A DNA stretch of 50,684 bases from Nitrosomonas sp. Nm84 (GTDB lineage Bacteria; Pseudomonadota; Gammaproteobacteria; Burkholderiales; Nitrosomonadaceae), in contig NZ_QJJP01000028.1 in assembly GCF_003201565.1 (NCBI RefSeq), positions 1 to 50,684 of the forward strand, given 5' to 3'. Shown one piece after another: positions 1 to 8,214 of this stretch (position 1 is the first letter of the stretch; every line of letters starts with the position of its first letter). The position numbers were made by a program, and so were the translations under genes. The notes beneath the pieces were generated by a model. It was not told where the DNA came from. It saw only the letters and a list, made by a program, of their open reading frames with translations, and did not search any database.

Positions 1-27
1 GCATCGTAAGAAGTGTATAAAAACCGA

Positions 28-378
28 TTAACCAACTATACCAGGTGGAAACTTTTCGACGCCGATTCCTGGAAAGTTTTCAATGCCGATTGACACACCA
101 TGCCGAGAAGGATCACCTTTTTTATAATAATAAATATCCCATTGATAGATATATTCCGGTCCCAACGCATTTTCACCTTGTGTGGGTCGATAAAAATTGA
201 TTTGCCCATATTTCTTATCAAACTTATCCGCCGGCAATGTCACCGTTTCATACACTCTAATCCCGCCATCAATGGCGCATAAGCGATCTACCTCGGCATC
301 CAATTGCCCCTTACTCGGCCCGCTTGCACAGGCGATAATCAGTGGCAATATCAATAAAAAGAGAAAGAAAGTTTTCAT
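28..378 (-). CDS. small putative lipoprotein
   Basis: Short exported protein of unknown function, about 116 residues. The N-terminus is a short basic start, a run of Leu/Ile/Phe and then a lipobox ending IIAC, so it is probably lipidated on that Cys and anchored in the inner or outer membrane. I chose the ATG at 378 because GGAG lies 9 bases upstream; an ATG five codons earlier has no ribosome binding site. The C-terminal half carries the motif YGQINFYRPTQGEN followed by LGPEYIY. A second, damaged copy of this stretch lies at about 3490-3595 fused to RTX repeats, so this locus has been partly duplicated. It follows the broken RTX gene on the same strand. No enzyme motif is visible. Confidence 0.6.
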   Translation of the reverse strand: MKTFFLFLLILPLIIACASGPSKGQLDAEVDRLCAIDGGIRVYETVTLPADKFDKKYGQINFYRPTQGENALGPEYIYQWDIYYYKKGDPSRHGVSIGIENFPGIGVEKFPPGIVG

Positions 379-393
379 ACGATGAATCTCCAT

Positions 394-658
394 TGGGTGA
401 ATGTTCTTATTCCGGTCTCACAAGTTTAGAAAGCTTCAAAGCGCCATCTATGTTAAATGCGTCGTAATTTACTTCGTCAATACAATGGAATGAAACGCGA
501 TCAATGTCTTATGCGGGGCTTTGAATCCTTGGTTCTATGATTTTCTATGCGGACAGCATTTTTCCCACTGAACAGGTAAGAATTCCTACAGGACAAGCTT
601 GGCGATAGTACGACTAACCACCGTAAATCAAATTGATGAATGGCAGCTTGTTTACCTG
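394..658. other. intergenic stretch without a gene
   Basis: This stretch lies between the lipoprotein gene and the broken RTX gene. It is AT-rich. I see no conserved reading frame, no clear terminator and no repeat in it. It may hold the promoter of the lipoprotein. Confidence 0.4.
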
Positions 659-1314
659 TTATATCTGAAATTCTAAACCGCGAGGCGGAGCAAGGTTGAT
701 TGAAAAAACGCAGTTAAAACGACCATCTAATCCGGCATTGACAGTGTAGGTATCCGTACCGACTTCGCCTTCGAGATAGTCATCGCCCTCGCTACCGTTG
801 AGAATGTCATCTCCGCCACCGCCATAAAAATGATTTTCAATCTAATTGTTCGCATCATTGCCACCAAAGAAATAAGGCGGCGTGTTATCGAATAGTTCAC
901 CTTGCGAAATCTTATAGCCGGTGGTTACATCCTCGAAATAGTTGTTGATGTTTTGGTAACTGTGATTGCTTGAATTGGATGAAACCGTGGAGTCGAGCGG
1001 GTTTTTGTCTTCGATGTTGAACCAGTTCTTGCGGATCAGCATTGTCATGCGATCCACTAAGTACGCCGATGCCAGCGCATCCGTTCCGGTTTCCGGATCA
1101 AAGCGATCTAAAGCACCGTTTGAATTGAACACGCTGTAATCAACACCATTTCCTTCCAGCATGGAAGGATTGAGCGCAACCAGCGCGGATTCAAGCGTTT
1201 TTTTGGTGGGCGCGCTCGTAGAATCATTGAATGAGCCGTAGTCGATATGCCGCCTCGAATTCCCTGATCAGTCTCTGCTCGTACTTTCGGTGAATAACTG
1301 ATTTGATTTCTCAT
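659..1314 (-). pseudogene. broken RTX (haemolysin-type Ca-binding) protein gene
   Basis: The gene starts at an ATG preceded by a good GGAGG ribosome binding site (1321-1326) and encodes MRNQISYSPKVRAETDQGIR. The frame then shifts near 1240: the continuation (IDYGSFNDSTS, then SMLEGNGVDYS) is in another frame. A TAG at about 842-844 follows GGNDANN. After it, the same frame goes on with typical RTX nonapeptides (GGGGDDILNG, SEGDDYLEG) to a stop at 659-661. RTX repeats bind calcium in type I-secreted proteins. With one frameshift and one internal stop in about 215 codons, the gene cannot make a full product. A related fragment lies at 3600-3757. Confidence 0.7.
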
Positions 1315-1394
1315 CTTTCCTCCTCCCAAATCATTTTATCTTCGAAAAACCCAAGGCGATTCAATCAATCTTTTTAATGGCCGGTTCTATAGGA

Positions 1395-3218
1395 TCAGCT
1401 TTCTGGGGTATTAACCTCAGTAGCCGTATCTTGAGTGAGCGCTGTGGCTTCCCGTTTGGGTGGTAGAAGCGGAGTTTGCTCCTGCGTATTGCTAAGCACT
1501 AGATCGCGACCAGCGTACTCACCCCCAGCAATCTCCAACTGAAACCTTTCGGTATCACGGCTTCTGATGTCATTTGCAATTATGGCAATTTCTTCTTCAG
1601 TTACCCCTAATTCATGCAATGTTGCCTGACCAAAGAGAAACGCGGACTCGAATGTTTCGCGAATTTGGAAATCAACGCCACGCTGAACGAGTTCTCGTGA
1701 ATGGGTTCTGTCAAAGGAACGTACCAGGAGTTTAGCGAGTGGAAATTCACTTTTAACCAATTCAACGATGCGATTCGATATGCTCTTTTGATCGACGCAG
1801 ACAAGAATGGCGCGAGCATTATGAGCACCGGAAGCGCGCAGAACATCTAACCGAGACCCGTCTCCGTAATAAATTTTGAATCCGAACTTACTCGCATTTC
1901 GAATCATATTTGGATTTGAGTCGATAATTGTTACGTCTACATTGCGAGCCAAGAGCAATTGGCTGATCACTTGTCCGAATCGCCCAAAGCCAATTAGTAG
2001 GACACTGCCCGAGAGACCATTCGCGTCCTCTACGTCTTCTTTGGATTCAGCAATGACTGGAGCAAGCTTTTTGTAAATTGCAACGAAGAGTGGAGTCAAT
2101 CCCATAGACAGAACAACGACCGCAGTCATATTCGCATTCACGGTCGCATCAATGACGCTCGCTGCGGCTGCAGCAGTGAAAAGGACAAAAGCGAATTCCC
2201 CACCTTGGGCCATCAAGAACATTCTATCGATCGCGTTGGCATTCGATGTCCCGGAAAGCCGCGCTACAATGTAAATACACAGCGCTTTTATCGCCATCAT
2301 CGCCAAGGTTGCCGTCAAAATTAGAACCCAGCTTTCGATGACAACATCCAGGTTCAGGGACATGCCGACCCCAATAAAAAATAATCCTAACAAGATTCCT
2401 CGGAAAGGCTCGATATCCGCTTCAATCTGGTGACGAAAGGAAGATTCTGCCAAGAGAACCCCGGCAAGAAAAGCTCCCATAGCCATAGAGAGTCCACTGA
2501 TTTGCATCAGTAAAGCCGAACCAAGCACGACAAAAAGAGCTGCCGCGGTCATAACCTCACGAGCTTTTGCCATTGCAAGAACTCGAAATAACGGGTTCAG
2601 AAGCCAAACTCCGCATACGATGACACCTGCGAGCGAACCGACGCCGATTGCAACAGCGAGTAATGAGGAGCCTTGCGCGCTTTCGACAACATTCGGGGAC
2701 ATCAGTGCAACGATTGCTAACAGCGGGATGATTAAAAGATCTTCAAAGAGAAGAATCGCGACGATCTTCTGTCCTCTTGGAAGCGCAATATCTCCGCGCT
2801 CCTCGAGAAGTTGCATCACGATCGCGGTTGAGGTTAGTACAAAGCCCATTGCACTGATAAACGAAACCGCGACTGAGAATCCAAAAGCGATACCAATGCC
2901 AGTGAGCGCAATCGTACAAAAAATAATTTGTAGCGAGCCCAGGCCAAAAATATCTCGGCGCAAACTCCAAAGATGTGAAGGACGCATCTCTAACCCGATC
3001 ACGAAAAGGAACATCACCACACCGAGCTCTGCAACGTGAAGGATCGTGTGGGAGTCGGAAAACAGCTGCAGACCGAAGGGCCCGATAATCAATCCAGCGA
3101 CAAGATAGCCGAGCACTGAGCCGAGACCCAATCTGCGAAAAATTGGGACCATCACGACGGCAGCGCCCAAAAGAGTGACGACTTTTAAAAGATCAACGGG
3201 ACTGGTTACTTCGCTCAT
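1395..3218 (-). CDS. CPA2 monovalent cation:proton antiporter, KefB/KefC type
   Basis: Inner-membrane potassium/proton antiporter of about 607 residues. The first ~385 residues are a Na/H-exchanger domain of about twelve membrane helices, with the family patterns GYLVAGLIIGPFG, GLEMRPSHLW and LLFEDLLIIPLL. Residues ~405-520 are a TrkA-N (RCK) domain with the nucleotide-binding motif GFGRFGQVISQLL and a downstream acidic residue (TIIDSN). This is the architecture of KefB/KefC, which export potassium and are gated by cytosolic nucleotide or glutathione adducts. No KefF/KefG-type partner is next to it. A TTG three codons upstream (3227) is a possible start; I prefer the ATG at 3218. Degraded RTX fragments lie on both sides, so this intact gene stands in a scrambled locus. 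Confidence 0.88.
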   Translation of the reverse strand: MSEVTSPVDLLKVVTLLGAAVVMVPIFRRLGLGSVLGYLVAGLIIGPFGLQLFSDSHTILHVAELGVVMFLFVIGLEMRPSHLWSLRRDIFGLGSLQIIFCTIALTGIGIAFGFSVAVSFISAMGFVLTSTAIVMQLLEERGDIALPRGQKIVAILLFEDLLIIPLLAIVALMSPNVVESAQGSSLLAVAIGVGSLAGVIVCGVWLLNPLFRVLAMAKAREVMTAAALFVVLGSALLMQISGLSMAMGAFLAGVLLAESSFRHQIEADIEPFRGILLGLFFIGVGMSLNLDVVIESWVLILTATLAMMAIKALCIYIVARLSGTSNANAIDRMFLMAQGGEFAFVLFTAAAAASVIDATVNANMTAVVVLSMGLTPLFVAIYKKLAPVIAESKEDVEDANGLSGSVLLIGFGRFGQVISQLLLARNVDVTIIDSNPNMIRNASKFGFKIYYGDGSRLDVLRASGAHNARAILVCVDQKSISNRIVELVKSEFPLAKLLVRSFDRTHSRELVQRGVDFQIRETFESAFLFGQATLHELGVTEEEIAIIANDIRSRDTERFQLEIAGGEYAGRDLVLSNTQEQTPLLPPKREATALTQDTATEVNTPES

Positions 3219-3318
3219 ACTTGTCAAGCCTATTTTAAAGTTTATGAATTGTGTGTGGACTAAAGTGATTCCCTGTAACTGAACAACCTGAAGATCAGGT
3301 TAAGTTCTGCCTAGGTAG

Positions 3319-3757
3319 TTAATTAGGTTCAGGCAGCTTGATGAATTGCTGTAAATTGATAATAAACCGCATTGGAGTTCGGTTATCAAGCCCTTGATGA
3401 AAACGTTCTTGATTATACCAGCCAAACCGCTGAACCAGATTCTGCTTTATCTCGTCGCATAGCAGTTTCCTGAGCACTCTGTGAAACAGGGTGCCCTTTT
3501 TTGTAATCATGAATATTCCATGGGTAGATATATTCGGGTCCCAACACATTTTCGCCTTGAGTAGGTCGATAAAAATTGATTTGCCCATAACTAGAGAAAG
3601 TGTCAGTATCCGTGCCGGTTCCGCCTTCGAGATAGTCGCCGCCACCCTTGCCGTCAAAGGCGTCATTTCCCGCGTCACCGATCAGAATATCGCTTTTACT
3701 GGCAGCAACGACCCAATCATCGCCGTTCCCTGCAGCGTAATAAATACCGTTATTCAC
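3319..3757 (-). pseudogene. mosaic of RTX, lipoprotein and transposase fragments
   Basis: Three unrelated scraps are joined. From 3757 down to about 3600 the minus strand encodes RTX repeats (GNGDDWVV, GDAGNDAFDGKGGGDYLEGG). It then joins directly a copy of the 28-378 lipoprotein segment (YGQINFYRPTQGENVLGPEYIY, 3595-3490). From about 3470 to 3322, in another frame, it ends in what looks like the C-terminus of an integrase-core transposase (WYNQERFHQGLDNRTPMRF, then a stop), as in the IS481/IS3 groups. None is a complete gene. The order RTX then lipoprotein repeats that of the left end of the window. Confidence 0.65.
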
Positions 3758-3876
3758 ATGATTTTAAGATGATGACGTGAGCTCTCGTTGACTAATATCA
3801 AAGAACTCATCGGTGTTTCTGGTCAGTATAGCTATTGACCAATTTAAGATAGTTAATCAACAAGGAGAACGATCAA

Positions 3877-4116
3877 ATGCACAGCAAAACACTAGGGATA
3901 AATACCAGAAAATCTGCACTTGAAAACCAACCCGTTCCTATCAATGATAAACATCAATACCAGAACATAACCGCATATTGTCGTACCGATAAACATGATT
4001 CCAAAAGCAACAAGAGGGATGCTGCTGAAGATTGGTTCGAAGCTGATGAAGATAGCGAATTAGAAATGTGTGATATCGATGCCAGCGATTTTCAGTTGCC
4101 GGAAGACGATTTCTAA
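3877..4116 (+). CDS. small acidic hypothetical protein
   Basis: A 79-residue protein that I do not recognise. A strong ribosome binding site (AAGGAG, 9 bases before the ATG) argues that it is translated. The N-terminal half is basic and polar with many Asn, Lys and His. The C-terminal third is very acidic, rich in Asp and Glu, with one Trp and one Cys, and ends in DDF. There is no signal peptide or membrane segment. The gene is convergent with the hydrolase gene that ends at 4169 and has no operon partner. Function unknown. Confidence 0.55.
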   Translation: MHSKTLGINTRKSALENQPVPINDKHQYQNITAYCRTDKHDSKSNKRDAAEDWFEADEDSELEMCDIDASDFQLPEDDF

Positions 4117-4168
4117 TAAAGAATCATATAATTGACGTGATATTTCCTAGCAGTTAATAGCAGAAGCT

Positions 4169-4797
4169 TCAATGCAGATATTTTAAGAACCAACTGGCTG
4201 CAAACTGTGCAGCCAGCTCCAGCGTACCGGATTCTACAAATAAATGCGTCGCGCCGGGCACAAGCACCAATTTCTTTTCACATGTCATCAGTGCATAAGC
4301 CTGTTCGTTCAGTTCAATCACACCATCATCCTCGCCACCGACGACAAATAATGTCGGCGCAATCACTTGACCTAGCGCAATTTCTCCCGCCAGATCAGGA
4401 CGCCCGCCCCGTGATACCACGGCGGCAATTGCACCGCCCATCTTAGCGGCGGCTTGTAATGCTGCGGCTGCGCCGGTGCTGGCACCGAAATAACCAATGG
4501 GTAAAGTCTTTGCTTCAGAATTAGCCTGGAGCCAGGCAGTGGCGGCAAGCAAGCGATGCGTCAGCAGATCGATGTCGAAGCGCATCGCATCATCCTGGTC
4601 TTCCACACGTGTCAGCAGATCAAACAACAACGTACCGATACCCTGTTGCCTCAGCACGTTGGCAACAAAGGTGTGCGCGGACTGAAACGACTGCTGCCGC
4701 TGCCGTGCGCGAACAGCACGACACCGGATGTGGCAGGCGGCAATACCAATTCACCGGCCAATTCGACTGCATCGACTGGGATTTTCACGGCTGTCAT
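4169..4797 (-). pseudogene. alpha/beta hydrolase (dienelactone hydrolase family), frameshifted
   Basis: The last gene of the AmmeMemoRadiSam operon. Its ATG at 4797 overlaps the stop of the radical SAM gene (ATGA). The first ~40 codons read MTAVKIPVDAVELAG and then FAHGSGSSRFSPR, the oxyanion-hole region of a dienelactone-hydrolase-like fold. At about 4670 one base appears to be missing, so that frame ends at a TGA. The correct continuation (ANVLRQQGIGTLLFDLL) is in the next frame and runs open to 4169, with a GASTG nucleophile elbow, a GGEDDG acid site and a GATHLF histidine. All three catalytic positions are present. It is either a recent pseudogene or a sequencing error. The substrate is unknown. 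Confidence 0.75.
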
Positions 4798-5891
4798 GCA
4801 GCCGCTCCGACTCTGACCGGGATACGCTGTCTACCAAACTGGCCGGCAAATTGTCCAAAGCGGCCTGCAATCGCAGTATTGCAGTTTTCACAGCAACCTT
4901 CCTGAGTTAACCGGTATTGCTTGATCTCATACCAGTCGCGCACAATCAGCTCAGTTCCGCATGCCGGGCAATACGTTGTGTCGCCTGCCACATGATGGAC
5001 ATTGCCGGTATACACATACCGTAATCCGGCATCCAGTGCTATCTTGCGCGCCTGAATCAGCGTTTTAGCCGGTGTAGGCGGTTTATCATTGAGTTTGTAA
5101 TCCGGATGAAAAGCGCTGAAATGCAATGGCACATCGGTACCCAATTCTTTGACGATCCACTCGCTCATCGCGTTGATTTCCTGGATTGAATCGTTCAGAC
5201 CCGGAATTAATAACGTCGTCAGCTCAAACCATACATTGGTTTCATGCTTAAGATACTGTAACGTCTCCAGCACAGGCTGCAGATGCGATCCGGTCTGCCT
5301 GACATAAAATTCATCGGTAAATGCTTTGAGATCAACGTTGGCAGCATCCATCTTGGCAAAAAAATCACGCCGCGGTTGTGCATGGATATAACCCGCCGTT
5401 ACGGCGACAGTTTTGATGTTTCGGGCGTGACAGGCATCGGCCACATCCATTGCATACTCGGCAAAAATCACCGGATCGTTGTAAGTAAACGCCACACTCT
5501 TGCAGCCATACCGTTCTGCACACTGCGCAATAGCTTCCGGACTGGCCTGATCAAGCAGCCTGTCAAAGCTGCGTGATTTGGAGATATCCCAGTTCTGGCA
5601 AAATTTGCAGGCAAGATTACAACCTGCCGTGCCAAACGACAAAACGCTGCTACCGGGATAAAAATGATTCAATGGCTTTTTCTCGATAGGGTCGATACAA
5701 AAACCGGACGAACGCCCGTATGTCGTCAGCACCATGGCGTCACCGACACGGCCACGGACGAAACAGGCGCCACGCTGTCCTTCATGTAATTTGCAATCAC
5801 GCGGACACAAATCACACTGAATCCGGCCATCGTCCAATGCGTGCCAGTATTTGGCCGGGTATTGCTCAACGTCACTAATCGGTTCATCCAT
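4794..5891 (-). CDS. amrS: AmmeMemoRadiSam system radical SAM enzyme
   Basis: Radical SAM protein of about 365 residues, the third gene of a MEMO1/AMMECR1/radical SAM operon. The canonical CX3CX2C cluster ligands are at C91, C95 and C98 (GCNLACKFCQNW). An N-terminal CDLCPRDCKL cysteine pattern and a C-terminal CPACGTE ... CCENC zinc-ribbon-like tail are also visible. The start at 5891 has GGAG 8 bases upstream and overlaps the end of the AMMECR1-like gene by 8 bases; an ATG ten codons earlier lies inside that gene and is less likely. The family resembles pyruvate-formate-lyase activases, but the physiological target of this triad is not settled. Coupling by short overlaps suggests one transcript from 7271 to 4169. 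Confidence 0.9.
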   Translation of the reverse strand: MDEPISDVEQYPAKYWHALDDGRIQCDLCPRDCKLHEGQRGACFVRGRVGDAMVLTTYGRSSGFCIDPIEKKPLNHFYPGSSVLSFGTAGCNLACKFCQNWDISKSRSFDRLLDQASPEAIAQCAERYGCKSVAFTYNDPVIFAEYAMDVADACHARNIKTVAVTAGYIHAQPRRDFFAKMDAANVDLKAFTDEFYVRQTGSHLQPVLETLQYLKHETNVWFELTTLLIPGLNDSIQEINAMSEWIVKELGTDVPLHFSAFHPDYKLNDKPPTPAKTLIQARKIALDAGLRYVYTGNVHHVAGDTTYCPACGTELIVRDWYEIKQYRLTQEGCCENCNTAIAGRFGQFAGQFGRQRIPVRVGAAA

Positions 5892-6474
5892 GCGTACGCT
5901 CCTTGCAATAATCCGCTTCACGCCACTTGCTCACGGTATACCGGGATAACTGGATATCCTCAGCCCAGAAATCCTCACTCAACCTGGCTTTCGACTTTAA
6001 TCTGGCGAGAAACTGCTGCGGTTGCGGCAAGCTTTCCCATACCTGAGGCAAAAAGGTACTGCGGTAAGACCCATACTCAAACACCACCCCGTCAATATCC
6101 GGACGCAATTGTGCCAGCGCATCGGCTTCACTGATGAAATCAATCGGTTGCAATTCGGAAAGTAATGACACTTCCACACTGACCGTACCTAACTCATCCG
6201 CCGCCAATGGCATGAAACGAGGATCGTATAGCGCTGCTGATACCGCATTATTGCTGACATCTTCGATCAGCGGGTCACACGCCTGCAACGAACCGATACA
6301 ACCGCGCAACTCATCCCATTGCGTCAGGGTGACAAACGTTGCTCCCGGTCGGGAAAGCCATGGCATATTCTCATTCACTGCCGCAGGCGCGCAAGGTACA
6401 TGCAAAGCACGGGAAATAGCGGCGCGCGCAATGTGCAACAGTATTCTTCCTTGTTCATTTTTTTCAAGTGACAT
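5884..6474 (-). CDS. amrA: AmmeMemoRadiSam system protein A (AMMECR1 domain)
   Basis: A protein of about 196 residues with an AMMECR1 domain, including the family pattern LRGCIGSLQA and the segments LIEDVSNNAVSAALYDPRF and DGVVFEYGSYRSTFLPQVWE. AMMECR1 proteins are conserved from bacteria to man, with no firmly assigned reaction. I chose the ATG at 6474 (MSLEKNEQG) because GGGGGA lies 7-12 bases upstream and the start falls 11 bases after the stop of the MEMO1-like gene. The open frame extends further upstream into that gene, but without a ribosome binding site. It overlaps the radical SAM start, so co-translation is likely. Confidence 0.9.
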   Translation of the reverse strand: MSLEKNEQGRILLHIARAAISRALHVPCAPAAVNENMPWLSRPGATFVTLTQWDELRGCIGSLQACDPLIEDVSNNAVSAALYDPRFMPLAADELGTVSVEVSLLSELQPIDFISEADALAQLRPDIDGVVFEYGSYRSTFLPQVWESLPQPQQFLARLKSKARLSEDFWAEDIQLSRYTVSKWREADYCKERTHG

Positions 6475-6485
6475 GCTCGTTCCCC

Positions 6486-7271
6486 CTATTCGCCAAATGC
6501 AATCGCTGCATAACCCACCACTTGATCCCATGATCCTGCCGTATCTCCGGAATTTCTCAAATCCAACAAATGCGGCGTGAGGTGGTGTTTCTGGGCTGCC
6601 ATGATCAATCCGTTGATGGGGATACTGCCGCAGGCACGTTCATGCTCAATAGGATGCCGCAACTGCAATATCGATTGAACCGTCTCACTGTCGACGCGCT
6701 GCGCTGTCGCGTATGGCAAATAATGCGAAAGATCGGAACTGATCACAATCAAAGTTTCCTGCCCACCCCACACGCAATTCAACACCTCAGCCACCTCTTC
6801 CGCCGCTGCCATACCGACCGCCAATGGCAGCAAACTAAATTCACCCAATACGCTTTGCAAAAATGGCAACTGCACTTCCAGAGAATGCTCCAACGCATGC
6901 GCTTCTTTATTGACAGTCACTTGTGGCAAATGTGTAATCGCATTCACTAAATCCATATCCAGTTTTACGCTGCCCAGCGGCATATCGAATACATCCACGC
7001 CCGGCAAAGCTAAACCACGCACAGCAATACGATGTGCAGGCCCAAGCAACACCACACGATAAATATCTGTAGCGACAGCACTTAAATTTGCATACGCCGC
7101 CGCAGCGACAGCGCCTGAATAGATATACCCAGCATGCGGAACGATCAATACCTTTGGTTTTAAATCATGCACGCTCGCTTTTGCAAGCAAATGCCGCACA
7201 TCCTGTTTAAGCTGCCATGCATCAGCGGGATAAAACAAACCTGCCACTGCTGGCGAACGAATCATTGTCAT
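6486..7271 (-). CDS. amrB: AmmeMemoRadiSam system protein B (MEMO1 family)
   Basis: First gene of the operon, 261 residues, a member of the MEMO1 family related in fold to extradiol dioxygenases. The metal-ligand positions of the family are present: H46 in VPHAGYIYSG, H80 in LGPAHR and C214 in RACGSIP. The segment SSDLSHYLPY is also typical. The ATG at 7271 follows GGGGAG with good spacing. The bacterial partners (AMMECR1-like and radical SAM proteins) follow at once, with an 11-base gap and then overlaps. The promoter must lie in the AT-rich DNA right of 7271. The reaction is unknown; an intact metal site makes enzymatic function plausible. Confidence 0.9.
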   Translation of the reverse strand: MTMIRSPAVAGLFYPADAWQLKQDVRHLLAKASVHDLKPKVLIVPHAGYIYSGAVAAAAYANLSAVATDIYRVVLLGPAHRIAVRGLALPGVDVFDMPLGSVKLDMDLVNAITHLPQVTVNKEAHALEHSLEVQLPFLQSVLGEFSLLPLAVGMAAAEEVAEVLNCVWGGQETLIVISSDLSHYLPYATAQRVDSETVQSILQLRHPIEHERACGSIPINGLIMAAQKHHLTPHLLDLRNSGDTAGSWDQVVGYAAIAFGE

Positions 7272-7630
7272 AATGTCTCCCCTTTAGTAATACCCATACC
7301 ATTATAAGACACAGAATCAAGAAAATAATTGCAGTGATATAACTGCTATCAGCATAAAATATTGTATATAATTCAGCATATTATTTCATGTATCGAATTC
7401 TATCTATCTGGTGATACAGGTAAAAATAGACATTTCAGTATTTTTTACATAATCTAAGTTTTTTGCATTGAAACGAACTGATGTTATCCTAAAAATGGAT
7501 TTTTGCTTTGTCTCTAGACTATCAGATACAATCTGTTAGTCTAGTAAGACGTTAAGAAACAGTAAATTAACTGATTATTACATTAAAAAACAATTCAATG
7601 CTTTTGCATTGATATACCCGCCAGCAAACA
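7272..7630. other. AT-rich intergenic region with a hairpin
   Basis: No gene is visible here. The DNA is strongly AT-rich and should hold the promoter of the minus-strand AmmeMemoRadiSam operon. The only clear structure is the inverted repeat at 7510-7550, listed separately. Confidence 0.5.
7510..7550. repeat. long imperfect inverted repeat (hairpin)
   Basis: GTCT-CTAGACTA-T-CAGAT then a 3-base ACA loop, then ATCTG-T-TAGTCTAG-TA-AGAC. This gives stems of 5, 8 and 4 base pairs with one T/T mismatch and a 2-base bulge. No T-tract follows on either strand, so it is not a standard intrinsic terminator. It lies between the AmmeMemoRadiSam promoter region and an IS1595-type remnant. Confidence 0.65.
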
Positions 7631-7952
7631 GCTCTGCTATTAGGTAAAAATCGTAACAGGATTAATCGTTGGTATGACATTTTCGCAAGTAATATATCGC
7701 CATCAGATTGTCCTTAAAGACAAGTTAATGGCTGGCGTGGCTATAATGGTTTGGTAGATGTAGGATACTCCAAGCATTTTCGTGTATTCCATGGTGATAA
7801 TGAATTTGCTCGGGATGGGCATTGCCCTATTAGCGGTATCGAATCGTTCTGGAGCTTTACCAAGCGGCGGCTTGCAAAGTTTAACGGCGTATCAGTTAAC
7901 TTCGAGCTGCATATAAAAGAATCTGAAGGAAAAAACAACCTGATGAACTTGC
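7631..7952 (+). pseudogene. IS1595-type transposase remnant
   Basis: One frame reads LGKNRNRINRWYDIF, then an internal TAA (7712-7714), then GWRGYNGLVDVGYSKHFRV, FHGDNEFARDG and HCPISGIESFWSFTKRRL. These are characteristic of the C-terminal DDE domain of IS1595/ISXO2-like transposases, including the HxxGIESFWSFxKRRL block. The N-terminal half is absent, and the sequence after about 7950 no longer matches the family pattern. It is a dead fragment, with no terminal repeat that I can identify. Confidence 0.7.
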
Positions 7953-8214
7953 TAGTGAACTATGGCAACTCATCAGATATTATTAACTCTGCTAGTCTAG
8001 AGCCTTGCTTTTATTCACAATGCTTCTTTATACTTATTCCGGCGATTGTCACAGTTGTCCCAATTTCACGATTGATTGTTGTGATTGTTCTGGTTAAATT
8101 ATTTTCTACATTGGGCATCTTGGGAGAAAAAATGCATTTCTCTATAATTCAAGACATTGATTGCCCATAATAAGGAAGGAAAAGCGTAAGACCTATTTTT
8201 AACAAGGATTGTAT

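Noticed and set aside
8014..8170. Continuation of the transposase remnant up to 8170
   Set aside because: Past about 7950 the frame becomes a generic hydrophobic sequence (VTVVPISRLIVVIVLVKLF) that does not fit the transposase, and it has no start of its own. It is probably chance open frame.
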